A stretch of 19,978 nucleotides of DNA, from positions 27,678 through 47,655 of the forward strand of contig NOKP01000077.1 of assembly GCA_002682825.1 (NCBI GenBank). The letters run 5' to 3'. This stretch comes from Neonectria sp. B-13. Lineage: Eukaryota; Ascomycota; Sordariomycetes; Hypocreales; Nectriaceae. Shown in pieces: positions 18,812-19,978 of this stretch (positions within the stretch are counted from its first letter, which is position 1; every line of letters starts with the position of its first letter). Made by a program: the position numbers and the translations under genes. A model generated the notes under the pieces. That model made no database searches. It was not told the origin of the DNA and was given only the letters and a program-made list of their open reading frames with translations.

Positions 18812-19317
18812 TAATTGCCCACATCAGGTTCAGCATGGCTCTCTTGAACACAACTTCACATGAGAAAGTTACACTACTTCTAAGTGCTTTGCTGACTCTA
18901 TGCTCGAATAACTGCCGCTCTTCTCTGCCCACTCCAAGTTTCAAGTGGTCGGTCGCGCGCGGTTACAATGAACCTTAAAAGTGGACTAACATAGCTAACG
19001 GATCCCTAGGGTATTAGATGTAGATCCGAATACTCGCGAAGAGGATCTATCAAACGGCCCTTTGCTCCTACACATTGGTGCCGGAATTGAAGCGCATGAA
19101 CGTTCTATGCCCCTACAGCCCATCATATGTCCAACCAGTGACGATAGAATTTGAGGCTCAAGGTCATCTAAAACTCGCTTGAGTGCGGCAGAATTGGACT
19201 AGGTGACGTGAGTTTAAAGGAAAAGGGGCAAGACAAGCACAACAATTGTAAATAAGTGTCCATGATATCACCGGTACTACAAGTATATTCGACACGGATT
19301 CAATTCATCGTATCTGA
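18812..19317. other. Intergenic, no supported gene
   Basis: About 500 bp without a convincing reading frame on either strand. No repeat, RNA gene or clear regulatory element was recognised. Confidence 0.45.
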
Positions 19318-19541
19318 ATGTCTTTGAGCGGCGGTCAAGGAACCCTCAAAATTTGCATGCGTCTCTAGTGCCTAGTGCTCTCAATCTCTGCGATGCACAT
19401 AAAAAGGGCGGGGGACTTTACTATGAGAATGCTAAGGGAGAGAAAGTCGACACGACTAGGAAGGAATGGAAGAAAGTCAAGGACGGGTACGAGCTCGAGG
19501 GTCAAAGCTATATTTATTATACTAAAAAGTTTTTACAATAG
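19318..19541 (+). pseudogene. Possible small-protein gene fragment with frame break
   Basis: ATG at 19318 opens MSLSGGQGTLKICMRL and stops. A second frame, open until TAG at 19539-19541 but without an ATG in it, encodes HKKGGGLYYENAKGEKVD, then EWKKVKDGYELEG and QSYIYYTKKFLQ, a compact Lys/Tyr/Gly-rich sequence that looks like a small folded protein. The two frames differ by one base and no good intron joins them (no plausible GT..AG pair of sufficient length), so this is either a frameshifted gene or chance. Family not recognised. Confidence 0.35.
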
Positions 19542-19561
19542 TCCAAAATCCGAGGTGCGTG

Positions 19562-19640
19562 GTAGGATAAGGTTAGGGAAAGTAGATGTGTCATGCTGAA
19601 ATCAAAGGCGTTATTTGCACGCGGTTAGGCATTATCCTAC
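19562..19640. repeat. 9-bp inverted repeat
   Basis: GTAGGATAA at 19562-19570 and TTATCCTAC at 19632-19640, 61 bp apart. It sits just before the TCCAC/GTGGA repeat block and may belong to the same structure, or be coincidence. Confidence 0.4.
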
Positions 19641-19674
19641 TACCTGCCCGATTTGCCTTCGTCAGGGTTGAAAG

Positions 19675-19801
19675 CCACTCCACTCAATCCACTGGCCGCT
19701 CGAGTGGAGTGGGTAGATCATAATCCACTGAATATCTCAGTATAGTGGATCCACTGGAAGCTATCGTGGGTTGGGTGGATTGGGTGGATTGGGTGGATTG
19801 G
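19675..19801. repeat. TCCAC/GTGGA repeat block (possible transposon end)
   Basis: CCACTCCACTC at 19675-19685 pairs perfectly with GAGTGGAGTGG at 19702-19712. ATCCACTG occurs three times (near 19687, 19723 and 19749), once in the palindrome GTGGATCCAC. A 9-bp unit, TTGGGTGGA, repeats 3.4 times at 19771-19801. Dense short subterminal repeats in both orientations are characteristic of DNA-transposon ends such as hAT elements or derived MITEs, but neither a transposase nor a target-site duplication is visible. Confidence 0.5.
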
Positions 19802-19978
19802 CAAGTGCCTCTATTCTTGATGCCATGATGGTGAAGCTATTCCCGAAGCCCTTGCCCACGTACGTCCCTTATTCCAACTTCCAAGTGAGACTTATCTCCA
19901 ACTGGCTTCCATCTCGTCTTGAACGCCCACCACTTGAGTGAGCCACTTTGTTGCCCATCCTTCAAGCTGTTGATCTGA
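19802..19978. other. Window end, no gene recognised
   Basis: The last 180 bases show no conserved coding motif or repeat. A gene could begin beyond the window. Confidence 0.4.

Noticed and set aside
1..19978. Starship-type cargo element with a tyrosine-recombinase captain
   Set aside because: Mixed accessory content suggested it, but no DUF3435-type recombinase or other transposase is visible in the window.
1..19978. tRNA, rRNA or CRISPR features
   Set aside because: No cloverleaf-like boxes, rRNA motifs or regularly spaced identical repeats were found on reading; a dedicated tRNA scan was not possible.

Overview
The window looks like nuclear DNA of a filamentous ascomycete (Pezizomycotina; probably a sordariomycete, which I infer rather than see). 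Genes are interrupted by 50-76 bp GT..AG introns (one candidate is 131 bp) with CTGAC/CTNAN-like branch sites. Recognisable families are a fungal OrsD/DUF3505 C2H2 protein, a fungal 'rhodopsin domain' membrane protein, a 14-3-3 protein and an MFS sugar/quinate-type transporter. There are no bacterial operons, rRNA, tRNA or CRISPR. Gene order mixes ordinary genes with decayed, truncated and duplicated ones, as in an accessory or fast-evolving region.

Layout. 1-2.4 kb: a broken OrsD/DUF3505-like gene (minus strand) with three in-frame TGA stops, preceded on its 5' side by a 72-bp GA tract and a cluster of AACGCG-G-CGCGTT palindromes; its decayed 3' side carries an ACGCGT cluster and a 13-bp inverted repeat. 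2.4-3.8 kb: a five-exon rhodopsin-domain gene (minus) that seems broken in a simple six-frame reading but assembles to 354 codons. 4.06-4.87 kb: a three-exon 14-3-3 paralogue (plus) lacking the first helix. 4.9-6.1 kb: a Gly/Pro-rich repeat ORF (plus) with a frame change and a late in-frame stop; its first exon has no ATG and could splice onto the 14-3-3 gene. 6.8-8.6 kb: an intact three-exon MFS transporter (minus) with a CT-rich leader and paired CreA-type sites. 8.6-10.4 kb: its promoter and non-coding DNA.

10.4-14.8 kb: two consecutive plus-strand genes of a family I cannot name. They share a C-terminal domain of about 200 residues (FGC..PF, LGDPLCDL, TRMLWFL.P..FPW, EMTKK-EHKGV) and an intron at the same place in it. 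The second lacks a start codon and can be joined in frame to the first by a good splice donor, so they may form one 1,299-residue two-repeat protein. 15.1-17.5 kb: two head-to-head genes of about 270 residues, both amphipathic-helical and apparently related, separated by 738 bp holding two TATA elements and a degenerate 90-bp tandem repeat. 17.5-20 kb: mostly non-coding, with two doubtful small ORFs and a block of TCCAC/GTGGA repeats near the right end.

The functional links are weak: the transporter is probably an independent metabolic gene. The two most unusual objects are the tandem GDPLCDL genes and the head-to-head helical pair. All names rest on recognising family motifs by eye; no database search was possible.
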